Shown here in pieces: positions 18,601 to 27,700 of a stretch of DNA of 64,000 nt (the stretch's first letter is position 1; every line of letters begins with the position of its first letter). Source of the stretch: Rosistilla carotiformis (GTDB lineage Bacteria; Planctomycetota; Planctomycetia; Pirellulales; Pirellulaceae); contig NZ_CP036348.1 of assembly GCF_007753095.1 (NCBI RefSeq), positions 2,294,001 through 2,358,000 on the forward strand, given 5' to 3'. The position numbers and the translations under genes were made by a program. Below the pieces are notes generated by a model that did not search any database, was not told the origin of the DNA, and saw nothing but the letters and a program-made list of their open reading frames with translations.

Positions 18601-19746
18601 CTGGCTATCGGTCAGAGTGGCAGACAAGACCTCCGAGAAGTAGTTGAGAACGCATTGTTGGCATGTGACACAGATTGCGAGTTGGTGAACTATTGTTTGC
18701 TTGCGCTTGAGGATCTACCCAGCGACTGCAGTCGAACGTTGAAACGTTTTGTAGAGCAATACCGATCCGGACATTACAAGTTTGCGGTACTGAAAGCTCT
18801 TTCCGGCTGTTCGACGCCAAATGAAACGTACCTAGAAATGCTTCCGACGGATGGAAAACATGACGACATGGATCAGCGTATTCTTGCTTACTTAGCAGCT
18901 GACGAGTCGACTCGCACATCCGCCCGATCCCATGTTGATAGGATTTTGGAAACCGGAGGCAGTCACATGAACGATACGGTTGCACTACTTGATCCAAGCC
19001 AAGAGTCCGATCAGAAGCTACTGTGGGAGAAGACTCTGCAGCCAGATAGCGGGATGCACTACGGTGGCTCACGAGCACAAGCATTGCGATCACTCGGCAA
19101 GATTGCGCCAGACGCTGCATTTGAAATTGGGTTGGAAACGCTAACCACCGATCGCCGTGATCGAGAGATTATCCCCCGTGTTTTGCTTGAGCTTGACCCT
19201 GAGCGTGCCGTGCTTTCACTTTGTCGTGCTGCCAGTGAATCGAACGATAAACTCCTATGCTGCGATATCGCACGAGCACTACGAGGTGTTGCTGAGATTT
19301 CCTTGGTCAATCAGGTGATTACCGAACTCTTGCGCGACGAGAGCTGGATGACCAGGCGTGCTGCTGCGTTTATGGCCGGATTTCTTTCCAGTGCCGTTGC
19401 CGAAGATGCCTTAAGACAAATTGCGTATGGCGATCCTAAATGGGGAGTCTGTTCCGAGGCACAGTCGGCGATACGAAAGCGGCAACGGGAAAAGGAAGCA
19501 CGCAAGCTACTTTTGAAGTTATGCTCCATTGATTCATGCCAAGTCTGGGGAACACTTGACTGCATCATCCGATTAGCTGATCCAGGCGTCGCCGTTGCTA
19601 CTGGCGACCCGATCGGCTTCTTAAACGCAGTTCGTGGTCATCCTTTCGTCGTCGGCAAGTACGTTTCCAAAGAGCTGAAGAAACGGACCAAGAAGCTGGA
19701 AGACGAAATGAAGTCTCTTCATGGAAAATGGAAAGACAATGACTAA
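15658..19746 (+). CDS. Membrane-anchored P-loop NTPase with helical repeats (STAND/NACHT-like candidate)
   Basis: The 1362-aa product has two N-terminal transmembrane helices (about 23-52 and 70-90), then a cytosolic P-loop domain with Walker A GTSGQGKTW (about 146-154) and a Walker B-like strand VFCIDGV (about 221-227). A probable winged-helix part follows (about 325-410). The remaining roughly 900 residues look like alpha-helical repeats, several HEAT-like (ALRSLGKIAPDAAFEIGLE, LRDESWMTRRAAAFMAGF). This layout of effector-like TM segments, NTPase and repeat sensor resembles STAND/NACHT-type immune proteins. No named family is recognised, and the defence role is inference. It sits alone among metal-resistance genes with a more AT-rich look, suggesting transfer. 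Confidence 0.8.
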   Translation: MTRYGNKYLDFAFDVLSLVWGDPITRIPKFLLVAGVSLIASPWWLPFIYQVVETRFGIDTRLAAKVDIAVFISGWVLVALGMGLWVHARKNPSDVKITRVFRDWPRLQQRMSNRLHEQLKKEQYNSGLDVRPSFSIDRVATIVSGTSGQGKTWRLARTAIDALKSDSLVVWIPASRGKREPLEYAAQEICDYGLEVDAQLTIERIAFKRQESTPNINSPWAVFCIDGVRSHREAERLIQLDWDRWGISFVMSTSVEIARDLAFNAGLPIETIRDFDHSELRSYLERRKRSWVNIAPDVRELIRRPILAKLYADVVDDQHQFRPRNEYDLMEASWLRLTNPVEVGLIRKIAGTIGDETKPYPWLTETVLEAGFTPDLIEKLINRGLLHDVGDGRVAIWHQRFLCWAFAKHLTAQFVSGVLSLERLVDAMVKCQRVPDSRRLQLGYVPMDVLWLLLASDLPNEKRKSLWKLVAALETSEGWGYEDASLYTHLLASLGERAIPLLLDRVRSIENLEHSGVVDRSADALRIIGRDNIERLSTVARECVADGTEALSELGLRLAVSFPRSVDVERVWEEYRRCIVDDEKSSGHFVRRDRASMAFAAVAAENLTWLKQQLQNGDTSDPCFTSLVFTLANMPGLGPKRVWEETKNHLIASISPEKRRCLTACIVCFCDSGEYPRLEEWASSEHELVGMVSAQGLSFRDPARGIQILPRVASSQLWGAAGAIGTALIAFDRVATCVAVESLVAGRVDPEHYFDLIANHGDRLTPNLVEKLLDWLNDVLERHLTAGDDSKQQHPRYPLRLIEALHGENVLSGLRSRQGRSLEEHLEAFATSRIEKISGWVDHEFEHSRELLKRIAGDGFTKLTNSLIRADHQQLRMEGCELAVMRPSAETRDLLVAAAVSDDMWDSGSSSINLVQMRAIDSLAALGENAGVVNGILTWGLSVSPDIGDLRDGQREMNDEELAPAIALLKHSSNKRYGHAILAIGQSGRQDLREVVENALLACDTDCELVNYCLLALEDLPSDCSRTLKRFVEQYRSGHYKFAVLKALSGCSTPNETYLEMLPTDGKHDDMDQRILAYLAADESTRTSARSHVDRILETGGSHMNDTVALLDPSQESDQKLLWEKTLQPDSGMHYGGSRAQALRSLGKIAPDAAFEIGLETLTTDRRDREIIPRVLLELDPERAVLSLCRAASESNDKLLCCDIARALRGVAEISLVNQVITELLRDESWMTRRAAAFMAGFLSSAVAEDALRQIAYGDPKWGVCSEAQSAIRKRQREKEARKLLLKLCSIDSCQVWGTLDCIIRLADPGVAVATGDPIGFLNAVRGHPFVVGKYVSKELKKRTKKLEDEMKSLHGKWKDND

Positions 19747-19985
19747 CCCTTTCGCCGTCCCGTCGAACGGAAGTGGTCGCTGAGGATATTGGCGTGGACA
19801 GTACGGCGCAAGCTGCCCTGATTACCTTCCGTGTACTCAACCATCTTCGGTTGCAGCCGATTGGGACTCCGGAGAGCCAGCAAAGAACGAGGGTCACTGC
19901 GTTGCCCTCCGTCGCGGCAAACACGTAAGACCGGTAAAGGTAGTCGAAGAGCGTGGGGAGTGACGCCTGTATTGCCCCCGCCAAT
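19747..19985. other. Convergent spacer
   Basis: The spacer lies between the NTPase gene and the convergent outer-membrane factor gene. I see no gene or strong hairpin; overlapping frames on both strands look like noise. Confidence 0.4.
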
Positions 19986-21620
19986 TCAATGCGGGCAGCC
20001 GACTGTCCGGTCCAACTGGGCGATCGTACCGGCCAGTGTGGCGTCGATGCGGGCGAGTTGGGTCTCGAACATCAACAGTTCGCGGTAGGTTTCGATCAGC
20101 GTGAAGAAGTCCGTGCGTTTACCTCGGTAGTCGGCGATCGACAGTTTCAAGGTGTCCTCGGTGCGAGGAATGATACGGTCTTCGTAGATGTCGCGTTGTT
20201 CGCTCAACGCATCCGCTTGGGCGATCAAGCGACGGATCTTGCCGTAAAGCTCATCCCGTTCGGCTTCCAGACGGCGGGTTGTGCTGCTGGTGCGATGCGA
20301 CGCTTCGCGGATCCCAGCGTCGATCTTATCGCGCCAAATAGGAAGCGTCGTGCCTAAATTGAAACTGATGTTGTCGTGGCCGTTGGCAACGGGACTGAGC
20401 ACGCTGCTGCTGTCGCTGATCAATCCCCAATTCACGCCAACGGTAAAGTCGGGGTACTTCTGCAAACAGGCCAGACGTTGCTTTTCTCGATCGCGTTGGA
20501 TCTCCCAAGCCAGGCCACGCAGTTTCGGATTGCACTGTTCGGCCAGCGAGATCAGCGATTCGATCTGCTGGGGCGTGTCGGCAATGTCGAGCCTGTCAGT
20601 CGTTTCGGGGACGAGTCCAACAGGCTGTTGTAACAGCGTGGCGAGATCCGCTTGAGCGATCTGTTTTTGTTTGCGAAGCGAGATCAATTGTTCGTCGAGG
20701 CGATCGGTCTCGAGTTGGGCACGCAGGACATCTTGTTGGGATCCGCCGCTGCGATACCTCGCCTCTGCCACATCGGTCAGATCGGCGACGAGGTCTTTCG
20801 TCTCTTCGATGATCGCGATCGCTCGACCTGCAAACCAGACTTCGTAATAGGCGAGCCGAACCGATTCCGTGATCTCACGCGCGATCAGATCGACCTCCGC
20901 TTGCGCGATCTGAACTTCACGACTGGCGATGACAGCTTTGGTTTGCAGCTTTTTCGGGAACGGAACCATCTGGTTGACCGACATCTGGTGACCGACCCGC
21001 CCTGCAGCGGTCTCCAGGGCTTGATCTTGGATCGGCCAGAAAGTGTTGTTGAACGTCGGGTCGGGTAAGGCTTTGGCTTGTGGTATTACATAGGTCGCAG
21101 CGGCGACGCGCTGTCGCGCAGCAAGCAACTTAGGGTGACGCGCGAGTGCCGTGCTGATGTAGTAGTCGACTGAAGCAGGGGGGAAGCTGGGAGAAGGGGA
21201 GTTGGCTTCCTTTTTCTCAGGGGCCGCTTCATTACCGTTTTCTTTGCCTACGGCTTCCTTGTCTCCTTCACTCCCATCTCCCAACTCACCATCTTCCTTA
21301 GGCGGGTCGAGCTGCAGCGCTTTTCCGGTGCTGCGCTCGCCAGCTTCCGCGGGGGCTTGCGCGATGAGGGTAGGGGCTGCGAAGACGACGCCATCATTGT
21401 AGCCGACGGGTCGAATGGTCCCTGTTTCTGGTTCGCTGAGGACTTGCTGCCAGTCGACCGCGCGGATTGCGACCGAGTTGGTCGGAGCGACTTGCGGAGG
21501 TGCCATCGAGACGCTAACGTCCCGCTGCGAAGCGCAGCCAGACGCCGATGAAGCGATCAATGCTGCCAAAAGCAGACGTTTCGCGAGTTTCGTCGTGGGC
21601 TGTGGAATTTGCCGATCCAT
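19986..21620 (-). CDS. Outer-membrane efflux lipoprotein (TolC/CusC family)
   Basis: This is the outer-membrane channel of a metal RND system, 544 aa. The ATG at 21620 gives a signal ending in a lipobox (SSASGC, Cys 29). After a low-complexity spacer the mature protein has the two OEP repeats (about 160-340 and 365-540) with long amphipathic helices and the family start pattern YISTALARHPKLLAARQRV. Residues about 107-150 (Gly/Glu/Ser/Pro-rich) are encoded by a GGGAG-type repeat. It is divergent from the Cys-rich, CusB and CusA genes and probably works with them. A CsoR-like palindrome lies in the divergent promoter region. Confidence 0.9.
   Translation of the reverse strand: MDRQIPQPTTKLAKRLLLAALIASSASGCASQRDVSVSMAPPQVAPTNSVAIRAVDWQQVLSEPETGTIRPVGYNDGVVFAAPTLIAQAPAEAGERSTGKALQLDPPKEDGELGDGSEGDKEAVGKENGNEAAPEKKEANSPSPSFPPASVDYYISTALARHPKLLAARQRVAAATYVIPQAKALPDPTFNNTFWPIQDQALETAAGRVGHQMSVNQMVPFPKKLQTKAVIASREVQIAQAEVDLIAREITESVRLAYYEVWFAGRAIAIIEETKDLVADLTDVAEARYRSGGSQQDVLRAQLETDRLDEQLISLRKQKQIAQADLATLLQQPVGLVPETTDRLDIADTPQQIESLISLAEQCNPKLRGLAWEIQRDREKQRLACLQKYPDFTVGVNWGLISDSSSVLSPVANGHDNISFNLGTTLPIWRDKIDAGIREASHRTSSTTRRLEAERDELYGKIRRLIAQADALSEQRDIYEDRIIPRTEDTLKLSIADYRGKRTDFFTLIETYRELLMFETQLARIDATLAGTIAQLDRTVGCPH
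21175..21300. repeat. GGGAG-type repeat inside the TolC/CusC-like gene
   Basis: AGGGGGGAAGCTGGGAGAAG (plus strand) is followed 60-100 bases later by the complementary pyrimidine-rich run CTCCTTCACTCCCATCTCCC. Together they form an imperfect inverted repeat that encodes the low-complexity linker after the lipoprotein anchor. Confidence 0.55.
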
Positions 21621-21719
21621 GGCGTGAATATCCTGATGAGCTATACTGAACGCAGTCAAAGTTTGCCTAACCGACTGTTTCCCCTTGAACAATGCAGCCG
21701 ATTTTGCGATACATTTGAT

Positions 21720-21736
21720 ATACCTGGCATGGGTAT
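21720..21736. promoter_or_regulatory. Putative CsoR-type operator, site 2
   Basis: ATACCTGGCATGGGTAT is TACCT-N5-GGGTA, one mismatch from the consensus. It lies between the divergent TolC/CusC-like gene (start 21620) and the Cys-rich gene (start 21755), 18 bp before the latter. Confidence 0.65.
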
Positions 21737-21754
21737 CTTTTTCGGAAGGTCACA

Positions 21755-22294
21755 TTGAGCAACTCCCCCATAATTCGCACCGTCGTTAATCTCTGCCTGA
21801 TCGCTGCAATGGTGATTCAGCCGATTGCGATTGCGCACGCCGGATGTGCTCAAGGAGCGTGCTGTAACGCACAGTCGCGATGCAACGCTTGCAATATATG
21901 TGAAGTCGAGGCCGATGGTGGCTTTTGCGGTTGCTGCAGCCAAATCAAGCCCAAGCCGGGCGGATGCTGTGACAAGACATCTGAAAAAAAGCAGCGCGTC
22001 GACGATTCCGAAGGTTCGGTTGGCAAGCTGTCGCCGGGCGATGGCGAAGAATTGGTAGACGGACAACCTTCGTTATCTTCCTGCCGGTGCGGGGTGCGTT
22101 CGGAGCCGATAGCACCTGCGCCTCAGCGGTCGCCTGTTTCACAAGAGCGAGACTTGGTGGTGATTGCCTATTTAGATCACACCCAAACCGAATCGGGTCT
22201 TTCGCTCCTGTCCGAGCATGGGAACTTACGATTGCCGATCGGTAGTCTGGCTCCACACTTCTCGCAGCGGATTCTCTGCATCTGGCGCATTTAG
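21755..22294 (+). CDS. Cys-rich secreted protein of the cus-like locus
   Basis: The 179-aa product starts with TTG at 21755; GGAAGG 5-10 bases upstream and a complete signal peptide (NLCLIAAMVIQPIAIAHA) support this start. The segment after cleavage is dense in Cys (GCAQGACCNAQSRCNACNIC, then FCGCC and GGCCDK), consistent with metal binding. The C-terminal half is unstructured and then moderately hydrophobic. I know no family name. It is the first gene of the operon with CusB and CusA and carries the CsoR-like site in its promoter, so it is probably a copper-induced periplasmic metal-binding protein. Confidence 0.72.
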   Translation: MSNSPIIRTVVNLCLIAAMVIQPIAIAHAGCAQGACCNAQSRCNACNICEVEADGGFCGCCSQIKPKPGGCCDKTSEKKQRVDDSEGSVGKLSPGDGEELVDGQPSLSSCRCGVRSEPIAPAPQRSPVSQERDLVVIAYLDHTQTESGLSLLSEHGNLRLPIGSLAPHFSQRILCIWRI

Positions 22295-22310
22295 CGCCGC
22301 CTCTTTGAGG

Positions 22311-22333
22311 GAACTGCGCGCTCGCAGTTCTTT
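22311..22333 (+). terminator. Short hairpin, possible terminator/attenuator
   Basis: GAACTGCG-CGCT-CGCAGTTC (22311-22330) is a perfect 8-bp stem with a 4-base loop, followed by TTT. It lies 17 bp after the Cys-rich gene stop and could reduce read-through into cusB. Confidence 0.5.
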
Positions 22334-22573
22334 ACCACCAACTTGGCTTTCCAGTGATCGATGCTGCGCGCTCATCCTGCCGGAGGCCTTCCGAGTTGCA
22401 TCCCTGCGCGATCCATTTCGCGTCACCACAGCAAGCAGAACCACCGGGCATATCCGCCAAGTGAGTGATTGGTTTGCGATCGGCGCTGCATAGCAGATCG
22501 CGGATCGATCGCCGTACCGATTGGCGATTGTGGCTGGAACCGTCGTGTGCCGTAGAACGCATTGAGAACTGAC

Positions 22574-24709
22574 ATGAATCAGGAAGAAGATAAACGAACC
22601 GAAGAACCGGAACCCGACGTCACGAATGTGGCGGAGGGAAGTATGGGAGATGAGAAGACGGGGAGTTCGGGAGATGGGGTGCGGGGGAGTCAGGGAGACG
22701 TTGCGCCCATGGGCTCCCAGTCTCCTGAACTCCCAGACTCCCCCTCTGCTTCGACATGGCTGTTGCGCACTGGCGTGCAGGCCGCAACTGTCGTTGTCGT
22801 CGCCGGTCTCGTGTTTTTCCTGCTCGGTGTCGCACAGCGAACGCAGTGGTTGACCGCTGATGGTTTCTCCGGCGGCAAAGATGCAGCCGTGTCCGAAGCC
22901 GTTGGTGGCGAAGACAAGCGATACATCTGCCCGATGATGTGCACGCCACCGTCCACCGAACCAGGTCGCTGCCCCGTCTGTGCGATGGAACTGGTCGAAG
23001 CGACCGGCGGCGGTGGCGGCGATGGTATCTCGGTCACTATCGAAGCATCCGCTCGGCGGTTGGTCGGTATTCAAACGGCAATGTCGAAGATGGGCGAAGT
23101 CAATCGAACGATCCGCACCATTGGATCGATTGATTTCGACGAAAGCCAACTATCGACCATCAGTGCGTACATCGACGGCCGCTTGGAAAAGATGTACGCG
23201 AACTACGCCGGTGTGAAAGTCAATGAAGGCGACGACCTGGCGTTGATCTACAGTCCGCAGCTTTACACCGCACAAACCGAGTTCATCACCAGCATGAACA
23301 GCGACGGCAAAATCGGACGCTTTCAAATCTCTGGCGGCGATCTGAACAAGATGGCGCGGGAGAATTTGACTGAACTGGGGATGACGGAAAGTCAGATCGA
23401 CCAGTTGGGGAAGTCGGGTAAACCAATGTCGCGTATCCGTATCAAGTCACCGCAGAGTGGAACGGTGATCGAGAAGTCAGCCGTCGAAGGCGACTACGTG
23501 AAGACGGGTCACAAGCTTTACCGGGTAGCCGACCTGAGCAGTGTTTGGCTGATGCTTGATCTGTTTCCCGACGACGCATCGGCTGTTCGTTTCGGCCAAC
23601 AAGTCGAAGCGGAAATACAGTCGATGCCGGGCGAAGTATTCACGGGACGCGTCGCTTTCATTGACCCCACCGTGAACCCGAAGACTCGAACGGTACGCGT
23701 CCGTGTCGAGATCATGAACTTCGACGGCAAACTGCGACCAGGCGACTACGCGACTGCTCGGGTCACCGTGCCAGCAATCCCAATGGACCAAGTTTACGAT
23801 CCGGCGTTGGCGAACAAATACATCAGCCCGATGCACCCGCAGGTCATCCGCGACGAACCGGGTAGGTGTCCGCTTTGCGATATGGATTTGGTGCCGACGT
23901 CGCAGCTCGGGTTCGCATCAGAACCTTTACCAATGCAGCAAGTCGTTACCGTGCCGCGAGATGCCGTGCTTCTGGCCGGCGAAAACAGCGTGATCTACGT
24001 CGAAACCGAACCGGGGCGTTTTGAGATCCGCCGAGTGACCGTTGGCCCGATGAATCGGCAAGAAGCGGTAATCGTCGAAGGGCTGGCGGCTGGTGAAACG
24101 GTCGCGACGGGCGGCAACTTCCTGATCGACTCGCAAATGCAACTCGCGGGAAACCCATCGTTGATGGACCCAACGATGGCACCGAGCTACTCACCGGGAC
24201 CGCTGGAGCTACCCAACACAAGTCCCGTCATGCTGGCCAGTGACGCGGGCAAGACTTTCGATCGAACCTACGACGCCTACTTTGAAATCCAATGTGCGAT
24301 GGCGGCCGACCAATCGCCGCCCCCGGTTGCCTTGAACACGCTAATCGAGGGTCTCCAGGAACTGGAGATGTCGGCCGGCGTTCCTGACGAAGCTCAACGC
24401 CGGTTTACGACCGCTCGTCGTGCCGCCGCGCGGATGGTTGGTTCGTTAGAAACCGCTCGCGAGGCCTATCGCGGCGTCAGCCACGCGATGTTGCGAGCGG
24501 CCACGGTGGCTCGCGGGCCGAAGACGGCTGTGAAGTTGACGCACTATTACTGTCCGATGGTTCCTGGCGGCGGTGGCGACTGGATGCAGCCCGGCGGCGA
24601 TTTGCAGAACCCGTATTGGGGCAGCGAAATGCTGACGTGCGGGGAAGTTGTTCGTGATATGGCGATGCCGTTTAACGAAATCCCCTCGATCGCTCGCACG
24701 GTGCAGTAA
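22574..24709 (+). CDS. CusB-type RND adaptor with two heavy-metal-binding modules
   Basis: This 711-aa membrane-fusion protein is much longer than typical CusB (about 400 aa). After a low-complexity N-terminus (about 20-65, encoded by a GGGAG repeat) come a transmembrane helix (about 70-92) and a heavy-metal-binding motif YICPMMC...GRCPVCAMELV (about 117-140). The adaptor core follows (lipoyl, hairpin, barrel, about 150-410). A second module YISPMHP...GRCPLCDMDLV (about 415-440) lies before the membrane-proximal domain, and an extra helical C-terminal region ends with a third Cys/Pro segment (HYYCPMVPGGGG). The start ATG 22574 is chosen over a TTG at 22562. CusA begins 11 bp downstream. Confidence 0.9.
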   Translation: MNQEEDKRTEEPEPDVTNVAEGSMGDEKTGSSGDGVRGSQGDVAPMGSQSPELPDSPSASTWLLRTGVQAATVVVVAGLVFFLLGVAQRTQWLTADGFSGGKDAAVSEAVGGEDKRYICPMMCTPPSTEPGRCPVCAMELVEATGGGGGDGISVTIEASARRLVGIQTAMSKMGEVNRTIRTIGSIDFDESQLSTISAYIDGRLEKMYANYAGVKVNEGDDLALIYSPQLYTAQTEFITSMNSDGKIGRFQISGGDLNKMARENLTELGMTESQIDQLGKSGKPMSRIRIKSPQSGTVIEKSAVEGDYVKTGHKLYRVADLSSVWLMLDLFPDDASAVRFGQQVEAEIQSMPGEVFTGRVAFIDPTVNPKTRTVRVRVEIMNFDGKLRPGDYATARVTVPAIPMDQVYDPALANKYISPMHPQVIRDEPGRCPLCDMDLVPTSQLGFASEPLPMQQVVTVPRDAVLLAGENSVIYVETEPGRFEIRRVTVGPMNRQEAVIVEGLAAGETVATGGNFLIDSQMQLAGNPSLMDPTMAPSYSPGPLELPNTSPVMLASDAGKTFDRTYDAYFEIQCAMAADQSPPPVALNTLIEGLQELEMSAGVPDEAQRRFTTARRAAARMVGSLETAREAYRGVSHAMLRAATVARGPKTAVKLTHYYCPMVPGGGGDWMQPGGDLQNPYWGSEMLTCGEVVRDMAMPFNEIPSIARTVQ
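22636..22747. repeat. GGGAG-type repeat inside the CusB-like gene
   Basis: The purine-rich units GGAAGTATGGGAGATGAGAAG and GGGGGAGTCAGGGAGACG are followed by the complementary arm GGCTCCCAGTCTCCTGAACT and CCCAGACTCCCCC. The arms can pair into a long hairpin. The segment is in frame and encodes a Gly/Ser/Asp- and Pro-rich cytosolic tail. Confidence 0.6.
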
Positions 24710-24720
24710 GGAGACGAACC

Positions 24721-27700
24721 ATGCTAAATCTAATTATTCGCTTTTGTGTTAAAGAACCTTGGCTGGTGATCTTGCTGACCATTGGTCTAAGCGTCGCTGG
24801 CTGGATCAGTTTCAAGTCGATTCCGATCGACGCGATTCCTAACATTGGCGAAAACCAAGTCATCGTGTTGACGCCTTGGCCGGGTCGCTCACCAAAGGAC
24901 ATCGAAGACCAGGTCACCTATCCGCTGAGCGTTTCGTTGCTCGCTGTTCCCGGTGCCGAGTCGGTGCGTGGCAAGAGCATGTTCGGCTACAGCTTCGTGC
25001 AGGTCACATTCAAGGATGAGATCGACTTCTATTGGGCACGCAGTCGAGTTTCCGAGCAGCTCGGCAGTGCGGCGTCACAGTTACCCGATGGGGTCGTGCC
25101 ACAACTTGGTCCAGATGCGACCGGATTGGGGCAGGTTTATTACTATACGCTGCAGCCACCTGACGAAGGCATGGGACTGGCGGAACTTCGCAGCCTGCAA
25201 GACTTTGTTGTGAAATACGAATTGCAAGCGGTCGAAGGGGTCAGCGAGGTCGCATCGATCGGCGGTTACGTTCGCCAGTATCAGATCGAAGTGGACCCCG
25301 ACAAGCTTCGCTTTCACAACGTATCGCTCGATAAGTTGGCGATGGCGATCAAGGGATCGAACATGGATGTCGGTGCCAAAACGGTCGAAACGACGGGCAT
25401 GGAATTCATCGTCCGCAGCAAGGGATTCCTTGGCAGCGATGGCGACAAGGACAAAGCGGTTGAGGACATCGAGGACACTGTCATCATGCAGCGTGACGGC
25501 GTGCCGGTACGCGTTCGCGATATTAGCAACGTGCAGATTGGCCCTGACTTTCGTCGCGGTGCGCTGGACTACAACGGAGCCGAAGCGGTCGGCGGCGTGG
25601 TCGTGATGCGATACGGCGAGAATCCTCGAGTCGTTATCGACCGCGTGAAAGCCAAGATCGCCGCGATAACGCGGTCGCTACAAGGTGTGACCATTCATGG
25701 CGTCTACGATCGCAGCGGACTGATCGACGAGACGATGGCGACGCTGACGCACGCGTTACGCGACGAGATCATCATCACGGCGATCATCATCCTCTTGTTT
25801 CTATTGCACATCCGCAGCAGTTTCGTTGTCGCGATCTGTTTGCCGGCAGCAGTGCTGATGTCGTTCATTGCGATGCGTGTGGTCGGCGTCGGTGCGAACA
25901 TCATGTCGCTGGCGGGAATTGCGATCGCGATCGGCACGATGGTCGACATGGCGATCATTGTTTCGGAGAACATCTACCAGCATCTTTCGGAATGGGAGTC
26001 TGGCAGCGACGAGGCTCGGATCAAACAGCCTCGAACGGAAGTCGTCTACGAAGCAACGGTCGAAGTCGCACCGGCCGTCGTGACCGCCGTGGCGACAACC
26101 ATTGTCAGTTTCTTGCCGGTCTTCTTTTTGACCGGTCGCGATTACAAGCTGTTTTCTCCGCTGGCTTACACCAAGACCTTTGCGATTGCTGCAGCGATGA
26201 TCGCGGCCGTCACGATTGTGCCCGCCTTGTGTCGATTGATGTTGCGGAGCAGCGTGCGTCGAAAATCGACCGCGCTGGTCGCCGCGCTGTCGCTCTCCGG
26301 ATTGCTCGGTGCCGCGTCCCATTTCCTGTGGGGGTCACGACTCGCAGAGCGATTCGGCTTGGACACTTGGATTGTGACCGTGATCGCGGCCACGATTGGG
26401 TTCATTGCCGGTTGGCAATTGCTGCGAGAGCGGATTCGGCCAATCGAAGAAATCCCGTCTAGTCGCTTCGTTCGCTGGATTTACGCAGCCCGATTGCGAT
26501 ACGCCCTGAACCACAAAGCGGTTGCGCTTTCGTTTCCGTTGATGCTGTTGATCATCGGCGTGGGTGCCTACGTCGGAATGCCAACCGTGCTCCGTCCGGT
26601 CGAAAAGTTCGCGAACCTGTTCGGTGCCGATCTGAATGACTTCCCCGGCTACGTCGATGCCAAGCATGTTTTTACGGGGTTGCAGAGCGACGACTGGATC
26701 GCGCTCGACGAAGGAAGCTGGTTCTACATGCCGACGCTGTACCCGGCAGCCAGTTTCTCGCAAGCGATGCAAGTGTTGCAGACGCAAGATGTTTTGATCG
26801 GCCAGATTCCCGAAGTCAAAGATGTGCTTGGCAAGATCGGTCGCGTCGAATCGGCACTCGACCCCGCGCCGGCCGCGATGGTCGAAACCTATGTGATGCT
26901 CAAACCCGAAAGCGAGTGGCGAGAAGGCGTCACCGCGCGCGACGTGTGGGACGAAATCAACCGCGTCGCCACATTGCCGGGTGTCACGCCTGCTTCGGCG
27001 TTACAACCGATCGAGGGCCGCGTGGTGATGTTGCAGTCCGGCATCAAGGCACCGATGGCGATCCGAGTTTACGGAAACCAGCTTGACGAATTGGCTGACG
27101 CGGCGATGAATGTTTCGGCTGAATTGAAGAAGTCACCGCTGATCAACGCCGGCACGGTCAATCCCGACATCGTGCTTGGCAAACCCTACGTCGAGTTCAC
27201 AGTAGATCGTGAGGCGGCTTCGCGTTACGGAATGAATTCGTCGACGGTGAATCAAGTCATCGAAACGGCACTCGGCGGGATGAATCTGATCAAGACGGTC
27301 GAAGGACGAGAGCGTTATCCCGTGCGACTGCGGTACAACCGCGACCTTCGTGAACAGATCGACGGTTTGAAACGCTTGCCCGTCGTCACGCAGTCGGGGG
27401 CCGTCGTGCCATTGGAAGAACTCGCAACGCTGGAAACGACTTGGGGGCCGGGTGCAATCAACAGCGAAAACGGTCGACTCGTCGCTCACGTTTCCTTCAT
27501 GACCAATGGAAGCAAGGGAGATTTAGAATCGGTCTCCGCGATCGAGGAACAACTCCGCGAGGCTCAGTCGCTGCCTCCGTCCGACCCGAATCGGTTGTCA
27601 TTGCCAGCCGGCTATTCCCTCGAAGCCGTCGGCAGCTTCCGTAACCAAATCGAAGCCAATCGACGCTTGATGTGGATCATTCCGATGGTGATCTGCATCA

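Noticed and set aside
19747-19985. Possible gene remnant in the convergent spacer
   Set aside because: Frames on both strands look like noise, with no recognisable family motif.
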